Below are positions 19,784-29,121 of a stretch of DNA of 64,000 nucleotides, in pieces. Within the stretch, counting starts at the first letter, position 1. Each line of letters opens with the position of its first letter. Origin of the DNA: Carboxylicivirga fragile (GTDB taxonomy: Bacteria > Bacteroidota > Bacteroidia > Bacteroidales > Marinilabiliaceae); assembly GCA_025499625.1 (NCBI GenBank), contig JAFMVD010000012.1:57967-121966 (forward strand), written 5' to 3'. The position numbers were made by a program, and so were the translations under genes. The notes under the pieces are model-generated. The model saw nothing but the letters and a program-made list of their open reading frames with translations. It was not told the origin of the DNA and did not search any database.

Positions 19784-20356
19784 ATGGAAATTATAATAGG
19801 AATGGCAAGTATTGTACTCGGTATTGTAATAGCCATAATCCCATACGTAAGACGAAAATACTTTCTTCGTCCCGACCTGACAATCGAAATTGTTAGTGAC
19901 GGCGGATTAAGTTCTCCTCTTGGATTAAGCGCTAAAAATGAAGTGAATGAAGAAGGCTACATTGACGGAAACACAGCAATTAGAGTATTTGAATTGATTT
20001 GGCAATTTAGAGTGCGAATTACTAACAATTCTGACCTGATTGCTTTTTATCCGAAATTAGAATTTAATCCAAATGGACCGAGATTCACTTTGATTGACAA
20101 ACTTAATAGCCTCGAACCAATTGAACCAGCAGAAACTATTGAATTGAAAGTTGAATATAGAAAGTACGAAGAAAAGACAGGAAAAGAAAGAACCAATGTT
20201 GGTAAAGAAATGCCTTCTGAATTTAACGACCTCGGACTTTTACTTTGTTACCAAAGCCCAAGGAAAAGCACCTTTTATACTCTATATGATTATAATGGAG
20301 ATGGAAATAAGAATAACTTCATAAATAAACGTCCGAAAGAATATAAAAAGAACTAG
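19784..20356 (+). CDS. Protein with one N-terminal membrane helix, unknown function
   Basis: 190 residues. An N-terminal helix (IIGMASIVLGIVIAIIPYV) is followed by RRKYFLRPDLTIEIV and a soluble domain that looks like an all-beta immunoglobulin-type fold (WQFRVRITNNSDLIAFYPKLEF, then PIEPAETIELKVEY). I recognise the general look from hypothetical proteins but no named function. The stop codon overlaps the attC-like sequence TAGCCACAC. Confidence 0.65.
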   Translation: MEIIIGMASIVLGIVIAIIPYVRRKYFLRPDLTIEIVSDGGLSSPLGLSAKNEVNEEGYIDGNTAIRVFELIWQFRVRITNNSDLIAFYPKLEFNPNGPRFTLIDKLNSLEPIEPAETIELKVEYRKYEEKTGKERTNVGKEMPSEFNDLGLLLCYQSPRKSTFYTLYDYNGDGNKNNFINKRPKEYKKN

Positions 20357-20416
20357 CCACACGCTAGTATAAAGCATATGGCGTTTGTGACTTTTGGAAG
20401 TTGGGTGAGGTATTTG

Positions 20417-20484
20417 AACACCGCCAAATCCTTGATTTGGCCTTAGCAATGAAAAGTTAAAACAAATACGCCGCTTTGGCTCTG
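20417..20484 (+). repeat. Cassette spacer module, copy 2
   Basis: Second copy of the module at 19125-19193, with the same palindrome CCAAATC...GATTTGG and ending CGCTTTGGCTCTG. It stands 13 nt before the start codon of the next gene. Confidence 0.75.
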
Positions 20485-20497
20485 TAAAAAACAGCAG

Positions 20498-20998
20498 ATG
20501 ACAGAAAGATATGATTTAACCAAAAAGTGTAACAAATGCGGAAATATTGTTACCATATCACTTACGAAGATTCAGGCTGCATTTGACACATATGATACAA
20601 ATAAATTCTGTGAAGAGAACTGTGATAATTGCGGGGTAAATCATTGGAAAGAAATAAGTATTACTACACCCAAGTTTGATATAGAATTGCTTGATATTTG
20701 GGGCAATACCTTAGATTTTCAATTTTGGGAACAAGACGAGGATTTAATGTTTTCATCATTTGGTGAAATAGATATAATACTTTCAGCAGTAAACAAAGAT
20801 GAGTATTTACCTGAAAAAATGGGAATACTTATAAATACTTTGTTTGTGATTTTATATGATGCAAAGCAAAATAACTTTGTGGACTTAGAACATAAGGTAT
20901 TTAAATATTTACAAGAAAACCACCATATGATTAACAAGTATCAAAATCATGTCGATGATTACTTAAAAGAAAAAGTTTTGCCTATTATCAATTATTAG
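20498..20998 (+). CDS. Zinc-ribbon-containing protein of unknown function
   Basis: 166 residues, no signal peptide. The N-terminus has two CxxC pairs (CNKCGNI at 11-14 and CDNCGVN at about 43-46) spaced as in a zinc ribbon. The remainder is helical and acidic, with a C-terminal helix-rich region (YLQENHHMINKYQNHVDDYL). No family is recognised. It follows the second spacer module and is probably the third cassette-borne gene; an immunity or regulatory role is possible but unproved. Confidence 0.65.
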   Translation: MTERYDLTKKCNKCGNIVTISLTKIQAAFDTYDTNKFCEENCDNCGVNHWKEISITTPKFDIELLDIWGNTLDFQFWEQDEDLMFSSFGEIDIILSAVNKDEYLPEKMGILINTLFVILYDAKQNNFVDLEHKVFKYLQENHHMINKYQNHVDDYLKEKVLPIINY

Positions 20999-21853
20999 AG
21001 GCTCAAATTTATGGAATAATGTTAGTACTTCACGGCTACTTTATTTATCAAGCAATGCAAACTCAATAAGCCGCCATATTAAGAAAAACGTAGAACTGTA
21101 GATATGCACAGCAGCAAACAAATGTGTTTACTGTAATTTCAAACTTGCAATTAGCTGTGTAAGAATGTTTGGAAGCGAAACAAATCTGCAAAAAACCTAA
21201 GCAGGATGCGGGAAGCTTTTTCAAAACTGCACAAGCGTGAACAAAACTAAAAGAAGGCGAAACAAATCTGCAATGGCATGTTTCAGAGTGTTTGACTCAA
21301 TGCAAAGGTGTAATATTCAAAATCGGACTGCACAGGGCTAAATCAAAACTGCAAAAGGCTTAGCGAAAATGCGAGAAGCCATTTCAAAACTACATAAGCT
21401 TCAGCGGGGCTGAAACATGCCGTTTCAAATTCACCTTAGATTGCTAAAGCGTGTTTTTAGCAAATTACAAACCTGCATTTTTCCCAAACAGTTTGTTTAA
21501 GCTAAATGCAGGTTTGTAATTTATATTATCGGACAGATCTGACCGCAATAAACTTCTCCTTTGGCGCTTCGCCCAAACCCGATCCCGATTATAGTTTTGT
21601 AAGTTTTGAATTCTTCAAAACAACAAAAACTTATTTCGGGACAAAAAAAGTCAAGGCTGCATCTGCTTCACTCAATAAACTACGGCTGTTTGACTGAAAT
21701 CGTTTAAACTCACTACGCTCAAACAAAAACGATTTTTAACAGTCAAATCAACCTTGTTTATTGGTTCATCAGCTGAGGCCATTAAACCACAGTTCATTCA
21801 AGCATTAACTATTTTTTATTAAAGACAAACGTGGCATTCGTCTAATTAAAATG
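20999..21853. other. Repeat-rich non-coding stretch after the cassette region
   Basis: No credible gene in 855 bases. It holds repeated phrases (GCGAAACAAATCTGCAA at about 21177 and 21264; a 32-nt unit at about 21207 and 21369 containing GAAGC and TTTCAAAACT), a perfect 19-bp inverted repeat (21462-21522), and a 63-codon ORF at 21506-21697 that looks accidental. It resembles debris of mobile or repeated DNA. Confidence 0.5.
21462..21522. repeat. Perfect 19-bp inverted repeat
   Basis: Arms 21462-21480 and 21504-21522 are exact reverse complements (core TTACAAACCTGCATTT), with a 23-nt loop. It has no U run and no adjacent intact gene, so it may be a palindromic element or a remnant end of a mobile sequence. 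Confidence 0.7.
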
Positions 21854-22504
21854 TTATTGCCCGCTAACCAATACTTCAATGTTTTGATAAGCCTTTATCA
21901 TTTCAGCCTCATTACTTACCATTATATGCCCAAACATACGTTTATACAACTCTTCAAGTGCACCAATTAAAACAGGCGCATATTTGGACGCACTTATAAT
22001 GACTTTCGTATCAGTCTGATTATCGATATATTCACCAATGGCATTTTTATAATTATCATTGGCCTCTTTTATTAAGAGTATCCATCGTTTTAGGCCATTA
22101 CCATTGAAGGCTGCGGCATTAATACCATTCAATTCTTCAAGCATCGTGTCAACTGCTGCTGTTTCTTCGGTCTGCGAAATACGAGTCACACCCGTATATT
22201 TCTTTTTAATATTAAAAAGATCGTTCATGTATACCAATTGATCTTTAGTATACGGAAAGTTCATTTCAGCCTTAATATGAGTTAGGAAACCCATAATTAT
22301 TCGGTCACGTTTTTTATCAAGCATCAGTTTCTCGGCAGCTGAGGCAGAAGGTTTCTTCTGACCTTCTGTAAATTTTCCCAATATCCCTGTAACATTAGCA
22401 ATGTCATCTACCAATACGGTAAAAGGACTGCAAATACGGATACTTTCTTCGGCTATCCAATGTAATTGATTGAGCCGCACGCGAGGAAGCTTTATTAATT
22501 CCAT
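21854..22504 (-). CDS. DUF6261 family protein
   Basis: 216 residues, no signal peptide, mainly helical. The N-terminus MELIKLPRVRLNQLHWIAEES and the middle (VDTMLEELNGINAAAFNG, LIKEANDNYKNAIGEY) look like the Bacteroidota DUF6261 family, of unknown function, whose members are often present as many paralogs next to repeats. It is a single gene on the minus strand beside the repeat-rich stretch. Confidence 0.65.
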   Translation of the reverse strand: MELIKLPRVRLNQLHWIAEESIRICSPFTVLVDDIANVTGILGKFTEGQKKPSASAAEKLMLDKKRDRIIMGFLTHIKAEMNFPYTKDQLVYMNDLFNIKKKYTGVTRISQTEETAAVDTMLEELNGINAAAFNGNGLKRWILLIKEANDNYKNAIGEYIDNQTDTKVIISASKYAPVLIGALEELYKRMFGHIMVSNEAEMIKAYQNIEVLVSGQ

Positions 22505-23019
22505 AATTTAAAGTTTAAAAATTTACTACACATAAGTTATAAAGTAATGTTTTAAAGTTCAAGTATTGAATAAACCTAATTAGAGATTCAACACACAACT
22601 AAACACCAACTTAAACTTACCCACATCGTTAAAACACGCACAATACCTCAAACAGACACAGGCTTTCTTCTGTTAATTAGAATTATTATAAATTACATCT
22701 TTTTAAAGTTCATTGCCCAAATGCGGAACAATTTGTGGTTCTATTTTTTTTAAAACTGTTTAAAGCAAACTCCACGCCTTGCACAAAAGAGACTCTCACC
22801 TCTGAATTATTTTGAGTACATTAGTACGGGTGCTCAAGCTGCCCACACACAAAGAATATTTTGCACATAAGTGTTTCAATGGTCTTCAAACCTTATTGCT
22901 CACATCAAATTTGGGTAATAAATTAAAAGACAGGAGCACTGTAAGCCCTTAGCTAGCGTAAACTAAAGCTTAGCAAATAGTATAAATAAGATTCGATATT
23001 CACTAATAAAACAATAGAC
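22505..23019. other. Intergenic region, nothing recognised
   Basis: 515 A+T-rich bases between the DUF6261 gene and a lipoprotein gene on the other strand. I see no gene, RNA or strong hairpin. Confidence 0.5.
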
Positions 23020-24795
23020 ATGAATTACATTAAACTCATTCTTCTTTTAATTTCTATTGCTATGGCATCGTGTAATACTAAGGAGAAAAGTTCAGGTTCA
23101 ACTCAAGACAAAACAGTAGTTCAAGCTAATGATCAAATAGAGTTTATACGAGAAAAATATGCTTTAATTGAACGTAAAATGGCCTCCCAAACCTATTCGC
23201 TTATCGAGTTGGTTAATGAAAGCGATGCAGGTGTCATCACTTATAAACGAGCAATGGATGGCGAAAATATAATGTACGCCTTTAGCTCCGACTGCGATGA
23301 TCACGGATGCAGTCAATCCTCCTATTACTTCTGGGACAATAAACTGATATTTAAGTTTGATCAAAGCTCTTCCTGGGTGGGTCAGTCCGATAAAATTTCA
23401 GAAAAAAGAACCTATTATTTAAACGAAACTGAGATTTTATGTCTTCAAAGAACCAAGACAGGATCAGGCGGGTACGATGCCGTTAATCACTTATTAAGCA
23501 AAGTTCCACATGACACACTAAAGAGCAACAGCGTTTTTGATCGCTCGTCTATTAAAGCCATTTTAGAGTTTACCAATGATGAGTTTAAAGAGTTAGCAAT
23601 AGTTAAGAAAGTTGAAGATGCCGGATATCCCATGTTTAATGTTACGTTTTACTTTATCGATCGTAACGAGACTGAAACAATATATCTTAGTAGTGAAGGT
23701 ATAACATCTAGTCATCCACTATCGGCGCTAATTGGAAAAACGGTTATGGTGACCTACTTAAAAAAAGAGCTTACTAATATGAAGCGGTTATACGGAGCTA
23801 CAGATGAAGTTGGAGAGATTAATCCGGAATGGAAACGATTAAAAGGCATTGTTCAAAAAATAGAAGGCGGAAGCGTGGGTGATCTTCCCGATCAAGTGAC
23901 CATTGAAGCGAAAGATGGCTCTAAAATCGTATTTGATTATTACATTGATGCTGATATGATGGCCTATAGCAACAAGCCGGTAACCGTGTATTACACCACT
24001 AGTGAAACAAAAGATCTTAGCTCGCTTAAGCTCATGGAAGAAATGTCTGCCACAGATTCTGAGGTGGATACAAATATGGAAACTTCCGAGTATGTAAGAA
24101 ATTGGATTTATGCCGAAAATGACAAATTCATAATTAAAGTTGATCGATTCGAAGACCGCACCTTACGTTATACATCGTGGAATAAACCAAAAGAGATAAG
24201 CGACAGTCCCGATTTGATTCTTACTGGTGGCGAAGTTGTGCAACAAGGCACGGGTGGTGGTTATCATTATATTTTCAAGAATAATGATTGGACGTATACG
24301 GTGATGGATGTTTGGATGGCGGAGCAAGACGAGGACATGGGTATTTTTCTATACCTAAGCAATAATGGCGAAAAGAAACTGCATACAAAACTGAACAATC
24401 TAAAAATTAAAGATTCGGATGTGCAGCAAAGCAGTGAAGAAACGACTAAGACAAAAAGCCACTACATCTGTTACAAAGAGGACACTGATGCAAACACATA
24501 TATTTGGATCAGGTTTTCAAACGGAAAAGCCAAAGAGATTAAATATAAGGGAATGGCATCGACAATGGAACTTGTATTTGTCAAAAAATCGGAGAATTTA
24601 AATCCAGATGGATCCTATCCAGTATATGCCGATTATTATAACGAAATTGTTGATGGCAAAGTAAACGGAGTATACAAATTGACCCACTCAGGTAATTATG
24701 ACTACGCCGAATACATAAGAGCCAATGACTCGAAGACCTTTAATTTCACAATCGATCACAATGCTAATCCATATGGCTCTAGCCCTTGTTTTTAA
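23020..24795 (+). CDS. Large lipoprotein of unknown function
   Basis: 591 residues with a lipoprotein signal (ISIAMASC, Cys18). The mature part seems to have three portions: an N-terminal beta-rich domain with a CDDHGC pair (about residue 90), a middle portion with two OB-like strands (KRLKGIVQKIEGG, DQVTIEAKDGSKIVFDYYID), and a C-terminal beta domain with several aromatic strands. No family is recognised. It should sit on the periplasmic or outer face of a membrane. No operon partner is apparent. Confidence 0.7.
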   Translation: MNYIKLILLLISIAMASCNTKEKSSGSTQDKTVVQANDQIEFIREKYALIERKMASQTYSLIELVNESDAGVITYKRAMDGENIMYAFSSDCDDHGCSQSSYYFWDNKLIFKFDQSSSWVGQSDKISEKRTYYLNETEILCLQRTKTGSGGYDAVNHLLSKVPHDTLKSNSVFDRSSIKAILEFTNDEFKELAIVKKVEDAGYPMFNVTFYFIDRNETETIYLSSEGITSSHPLSALIGKTVMVTYLKKELTNMKRLYGATDEVGEINPEWKRLKGIVQKIEGGSVGDLPDQVTIEAKDGSKIVFDYYIDADMMAYSNKPVTVYYTTSETKDLSSLKLMEEMSATDSEVDTNMETSEYVRNWIYAENDKFIIKVDRFEDRTLRYTSWNKPKEISDSPDLILTGGEVVQQGTGGGYHYIFKNNDWTYTVMDVWMAEQDEDMGIFLYLSNNGEKKLHTKLNNLKIKDSDVQQSSEETTKTKSHYICYKEDTDANTYIWIRFSNGKAKEIKYKGMASTMELVFVKKSENLNPDGSYPVYADYYNEIVDGKVNGVYKLTHSGNYDYAEYIRANDSKTFNFTIDHNANPYGSSPCF

Positions 24796-25067
24796 ATGGG
24801 TACTATAATCGTATAACATCAGCGTAAACAGAAGTAAAAGCAAACAAAAGTAAGCAGTGGTTGTTACTCTTGACAGCTACTTTGCTTTGATAGAACTTTT
24901 TATATTTTCACCAATCAAGATGCACAAATAGCTCTTTTTAAAAATGAATGTATACGGCTTGCTAATTTAAGACAGTCAAAGGTGACGCATTTAATCCCCC
25001 ACGCAACTAAGCAAGCACTTTAACATAGATAAAAGATATGATCGATATTAAGCACAGAAAGGCATTT

Positions 25068-26561
25068 ATGAATAAGTTATTGTTTTTATCTATTGTTTTA
25101 GTTTGCATTGCATCTTGCTCCTCACCACGTAAAAAGCATGACGATTCGAGCAAGCCTAGTTTAAATTTAGGGTGTATCCATCCAAAAGATTCCGTTTCAA
25201 GAAAAGGTCGATTAGAGAACGGTATACGCAGTCAAGTGAAATTTGTAGGGGAATCGGAAGCATTCAGTTCCATTACTGATAAAATGTCAACGTATAAGAT
25301 CCCGGCATTATCGCTTGCGCTAATAAAACAAGGTAAGATAGAATGGGCAGACATTTATCAAAATGAGAATTTCCCAGAAGAACAGAAACTGGATTGCACG
25401 AGCCTTTTCCAGGCGGCATCCTTGTCTAAACCTGTAACGTTTCTAGCAGCTGTTCGTATGCATTCTGCTGGTGAAATAGAGTTGGATAAAAACATTCAAA
25501 GTTACCTGAAGCATTTTGTATTACCCCAAGGTAAACAAACGGAAGCAAATCCAGTTACCTTTCGCAATATCTTCTCCCATACATCAGGTATCAGTCCTGG
25601 TGGATACGAAGGATATGCCAGAGATCTCCCTATACCTTCTGATCTAGATATTTTAAGAGGCAGCCCAGGCGTTAATTCCCCTGCGATAGAAGTTATCACA
25701 GCACCCAATGAAACATTGGCTTATGCAGGTGGGGCCTATACTCTAGCTGAACTAGCCCTCCAAGACATTTACGGTGATTCGTTTGAGAATATAATGAATC
25801 GCTGGATACTCGACCCACTTAGAATGACTAACTCTGATTTCAGTCAACCACTGCCCACTTCGAAAATCGAGCGAGTAGCTAAGGCTTACACCCAATCCGG
25901 TGAAGTGTTAAATGGGGGTTGGCGAAACTACCCTGAACAAGCGGCAGCAGGACTGTGGAGCAATTCCATCGATATGGCTAAATTTCTAATTGAAATTTAC
26001 AAAGCTTATCAGGGCAAAAGCACTTTGTTTTCCCAATCTGAAATTCAATCGTTGATTAGTCATGAGCGTGACGGCCTAGCCTATGGATTTATCGTAGGAA
26101 GGCAAGACAGTAGCCTTACCATTACGCACTATGGTGGCAATACAGGTTATCGTACAGGTATGACAATAGATCTTACAACAGGAAATGGTTTGGTCTATTT
26201 AACCAATTCAGATAATGGTGGCAGCCTAGGAAATGAGCTTTTCTTATCGGCCTCGCAGGTATACGGATGGCAACACTTTAAGCAAACTGATGTGCACCGT
26301 AATGAAGTAAGTTCTGAAGTTTTGAAGGGATTGTCAGGTGAATATAAGTGGAATAAACAAATAGATCTTTCCATCAAATATGATGAAAACAATGCTCAGA
26401 TTTCACTATTTTTTCCGAATGGAGATGCATATGAACTTACTCCAATTCGTGGTGATGAACTTAACTTTATTCACCCAAGCACAGGTATTAGAGTTACGTT
26501 TTTATCTACGGATGATTTCAAGTCTTTCTCCCTCTATGGGCAAACTGCTGTTAAATTATGA
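25068..26561 (+). CDS. Serine hydrolase of the beta-lactamase (class C/PBP4*) family, lipoprotein
   Basis: 497 residues from the ATG at 25068, which gives a compact lipoprotein signal (LVCIASC, Cys17); the in-frame ATG at 25038 adds ten polar residues and is less likely. Catalytic motifs of the Beta-lactamase/PF00144 family are visible: SLSK (Ser about 118), an AYAGGAYTLAE segment at the Tyr motif, and HYGGNTGYR as the third motif. The C-terminal 90 residues form an extra beta domain (LSGEYKWNKQIDLSI). Family members are D-Ala-D-Ala peptidases or esterases; true beta-lactamase activity is not implied. Confidence 0.88.
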   Translation: MNKLLFLSIVLVCIASCSSPRKKHDDSSKPSLNLGCIHPKDSVSRKGRLENGIRSQVKFVGESEAFSSITDKMSTYKIPALSLALIKQGKIEWADIYQNENFPEEQKLDCTSLFQAASLSKPVTFLAAVRMHSAGEIELDKNIQSYLKHFVLPQGKQTEANPVTFRNIFSHTSGISPGGYEGYARDLPIPSDLDILRGSPGVNSPAIEVITAPNETLAYAGGAYTLAELALQDIYGDSFENIMNRWILDPLRMTNSDFSQPLPTSKIERVAKAYTQSGEVLNGGWRNYPEQAAAGLWSNSIDMAKFLIEIYKAYQGKSTLFSQSEIQSLISHERDGLAYGFIVGRQDSSLTITHYGGNTGYRTGMTIDLTTGNGLVYLTNSDNGGSLGNELFLSASQVYGWQHFKQTDVHRNEVSSEVLKGLSGEYKWNKQIDLSIKYDENNAQISLFFPNGDAYELTPIRGDELNFIHPSTGIRVTFLSTDDFKSFSLYGQTAVKL

Positions 26562-26643
26562 TGCAACACGACAATTGGTAGAGCTGCCTACCTCGCCAGA
26601 AAAGGCTAGCAAGAGAGGATTCACTACTTAATCGGTTCATAAT

Positions 26644-27723
26644 TTATGCTCTACCCAGCGATTTTAACATTAACAAATGTTGGTATAAGGCCCCAACAAA
26701 AGTACGGTTGACATGGTAGGGAAGGTTGTGTTTCTTTATGGTATTCTGAACAATAACGGCCATATCTTTATAGTGAATGTGGCTTATGTAAGGAAAAAGG
26801 TGATGAACAACCTGATAATTTAATCCACCTATTAACCATGAAAAGATCCTACTTTTAGGTGCAAAATCACAAGTAGTATGAAGTTGGTGCACTGCCCAAT
26901 TATTATTCAGCTCATTATTATTGTCTGGCAAAGGGTAATTGGAAGTAGGCACAACATGAGCTGATTGAAATATGATGCTCAAAATAAAGCCACTGGTAAA
27001 ATGCATAAGAAAGAAGCCCAATAGCACCCAATACCAGGCAACAGGAAGTAAAATTAATGGTAAAACCAAAAATATAGAATAGTAGATTATTTTTGAAGCA
27101 AGTAGTTTTAAGAATAATGTTCTATAGTTTCCAGTATTGTTTAAGACGGCGCCATTTTTTTTATATTTTCTCAATCGCTTAAAGTCATTTACCGTTACCC
27201 ACGAAAAGGTCATAAGGCCATATAAGAACCACGCATAGATGTATTGGTACTTATGCACTTTCTTAAGTGGCTTGTGCGGTGAAAAACGTAAAACGCCACC
27301 ATGTGCAATGTCTTCATCGTGTCCTTCTACATTAGTATAGCCGTGATGCAGCGTATTGTGCTGATACTTCCAATTAGCAGGAAATCCACCCAGTAAATAA
27401 AGACTATTTCCAAAAAAGTAGTTTATCCAGCGGTGTTTCGAAAAAGAACTATGGTTGGCGTCGTGCATGGTTACTAAACCCAAACCTGACATTCCTAAAC
27501 CCATAATCACCCAGCAAATTAGTATTGGGATAATTGAACTTATGAGACCTGTTAGCATTAAAGCATAGGGAGTAAAGTAAACTAAAACCATAAGTAAAGT
27601 TTTAATTAAAATCTCCGAATTACCATGCTTCTCAATTTCCTTGCTTTCAAAGTATCGTCGCACAGATTGGCGAAGTTCCTTCACAAACTCTTGATTATCC
27701 TTCTTATATTTTATCGTCTCCAT
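26644..27723 (-). CDS. Membrane fatty-acid desaturase
   Basis: 359 residues with about four membrane helices and the three histidine boxes of di-iron acyl-lipid desaturases: HDANH (about 91), HNTLHHGYTN (about 122) and QVVHHLFP (about 303), plus HQLHTT before the last. The layout is that of front-end/acyl-lipid desaturases of Bacteroidota. It introduces a double bond into membrane acyl chains and needs oxygen. The LytTR regulator gene lies 151 nt upstream on the same strand, which makes joint regulation plausible. Confidence 0.9.
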   Translation of the reverse strand: METIKYKKDNQEFVKELRQSVRRYFESKEIEKHGNSEILIKTLLMVLVYFTPYALMLTGLISSIIPILICWVIMGLGMSGLGLVTMHDANHSSFSKHRWINYFFGNSLYLLGGFPANWKYQHNTLHHGYTNVEGHDEDIAHGGVLRFSPHKPLKKVHKYQYIYAWFLYGLMTFSWVTVNDFKRLRKYKKNGAVLNNTGNYRTLFLKLLASKIIYYSIFLVLPLILLPVAWYWVLLGFFLMHFTSGFILSIIFQSAHVVPTSNYPLPDNNNELNNNWAVHQLHTTCDFAPKSRIFSWLIGGLNYQVVHHLFPYISHIHYKDMAVIVQNTIKKHNLPYHVNRTFVGALYQHLLMLKSLGRA

Positions 27724-27874
27724 GTTCTCGCAATTTTTCCGATTGCTGCGAAGTTAAGGCAGTCAATAATGTTTTAAAAACAGAAGGGATTAATGTTAAG
27801 GATTTTGGGGTTAAAATTCAATATGAAAGGTATACAACACAAATACATTGCGAGTGTCATTCGCCCCTAGACCT

Positions 27875-28747
27875 TTACAGTAGCTCTTTAACAGCCATTA
27901 GGTATTGACGAGATACCGGAATAGTTTCTTTGGTTTTATCAAGGCTTAACCAATAACTGTTGAAATTTTTATTGAGCTTGTCAATATATTGTATGTTAAC
28001 TAAGCTAGTGCGATGCGTACGAATAAAATTATTGAATTCAACGAGTTGATGTTCGATATTTCTCAAGGTGCTTCTTAGCATTTTCTTTTTAACAAGGCCT
28101 TGCTCGTGATAACCGACTTCAACATAATTATCAGCTGATTTTAAATATACAATCTCAGAAACCTGTATTCTAAAGTTATCCGATTCATTCTCCGAAATAA
28201 TCTCAATGTGTTTATTGATATAACTTTCCGAAAACTGCTTTAACTTATCCTGCATTGATCGCGTTTCAAGTAAAAGCTCCCTAATACGAAGCTGATCTAC
28301 ACTAAGTCGGTATCTTAGAAACAAGGTAACTGGTAAGCTAAAGCAAATAATAACCACTTTTACTACCGTATTAAAGGTCATGCTATTTTGCCCAACATAA
28401 CGTATGTAAAAAACAAAAGCCAGACTTGAAGCCACAATCTGAAAAAGGAAATATAGAGGCACCCATATGGAATTACTAAGATTTTCTTTCTCTGCTTTTA
28501 CAAGGATCTGGTGAAATAGTATTTGTGAAACTATTAGAACTAGAAGAATAATCATTCCAAACCCAGCGATAAACAGCATATTGTTTTCAAATTCAAACTT
28601 ATCCACCGTAAAAGGTTGGAAGAAAAGTATAAAAAGAAATATAGAGATAGCTATTCCAAGGTAGGTTCGGAAATTCTTTTTTGTCAGGTATATATATTGA
28701 TCTACTTTAGTTGTTGTTGCCAAGAGCTTACCATTTATCAAGGTCAA
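27875..28747 (-). CDS. Membrane-bound LytTR-type transcription regulator
   Basis: 290 residues. Four membrane helices fill residues about 28-165, then a short helix linker, then a C-terminal LytTR DNA-binding domain (about 190-290) with EIVYLKSADNYVEV and RTHRTSLVNIQYI. There is no receiver domain, so it is not a classical response regulator; the membrane part may sense something directly. It precedes the desaturase gene on the same strand. Confidence 0.88.
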   Translation of the reverse strand: MTLINGKLLATTTKVDQYIYLTKKNFRTYLGIAISIFLFILFFQPFTVDKFEFENNMLFIAGFGMIILLVLIVSQILFHQILVKAEKENLSNSIWVPLYFLFQIVASSLAFVFYIRYVGQNSMTFNTVVKVVIICFSLPVTLFLRYRLSVDQLRIRELLLETRSMQDKLKQFSESYINKHIEIISENESDNFRIQVSEIVYLKSADNYVEVGYHEQGLVKKKMLRSTLRNIEHQLVEFNNFIRTHRTSLVNIQYIDKLNKNFNSYWLSLDKTKETIPVSRQYLMAVKELL

Positions 28748-29059
28748 TCTTTGTTCGTAGAAAGTTAATTATAAGTAGTCCAACATAGAATTGTCTTGTA
28801 ACAATCACTGCCCTGTACGAAGAACATCCTTTAATTAATAACACAAAGTTTCAATTGACTGAGTTTATTAACTGCCTTAAAATAGGCCTTCGAATGATTA
28901 AACATTACGATTTACACGGTCTTTTAAAAGGCTTATAATCAAAGGTACGTTTAATAAATTTGGAGTCAAAATATTGTTATTCTATTCCTATACAATCAAG
29001 ATAAGAGAAGCTTATAAGTACAAGATAATTAAATCATACATTTAACAAACAACCACAGG

Positions 29060-29105
29060 CCATCAAAGCAAGTCCTCCATCATCATTGAGAATTTGCTTT
29101 GATGG
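29060..29105. terminator. Hairpin with 13-bp arms before the ahpF relic
   Basis: CCATCAAAGCAA pairs with TTGCTTTGATGG, with a loop of about 20 nt. No T run follows. It could be a leftover terminator of a lost gene. Confidence 0.5.
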
Positions 29106-29121
29106 AGCGCAGGGTTTATAA

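Larger units (their letters stand above)
19247..20490 (+). mobile_element. Putative gene cassette 2 with attC-like ends
   Basis: The unit starts with GTTGTGGCTA (19247-19256). TAGCCACAC at 20354-20362, overlapping the stop codon of its last gene, is the reverse complement except for one missing base. It carries two genes (19448 and 19784) and the second spacer module. The right boundary is not clear; no TAACGTT is found near 20490, so this end may be degraded. Confidence 0.35.

Noticed and set aside
21506..21697. 63-codon ORF in the repeat-rich stretch
   Set aside because: It starts inside an inverted repeat arm, shows no signal or motif, and has no operon context.
25068..26561. True beta-lactamase (antibiotic resistance)
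   Set aside because: The SxxK and HxGxxxG-type motifs fit the wide serine-hydrolase family; sequence alone does not support resistance.
29060..29105. Inverted repeat as transposon end linked to the ahpF relic
   Set aside because: No transposase, target duplication or second end was found; an old terminator is simpler.
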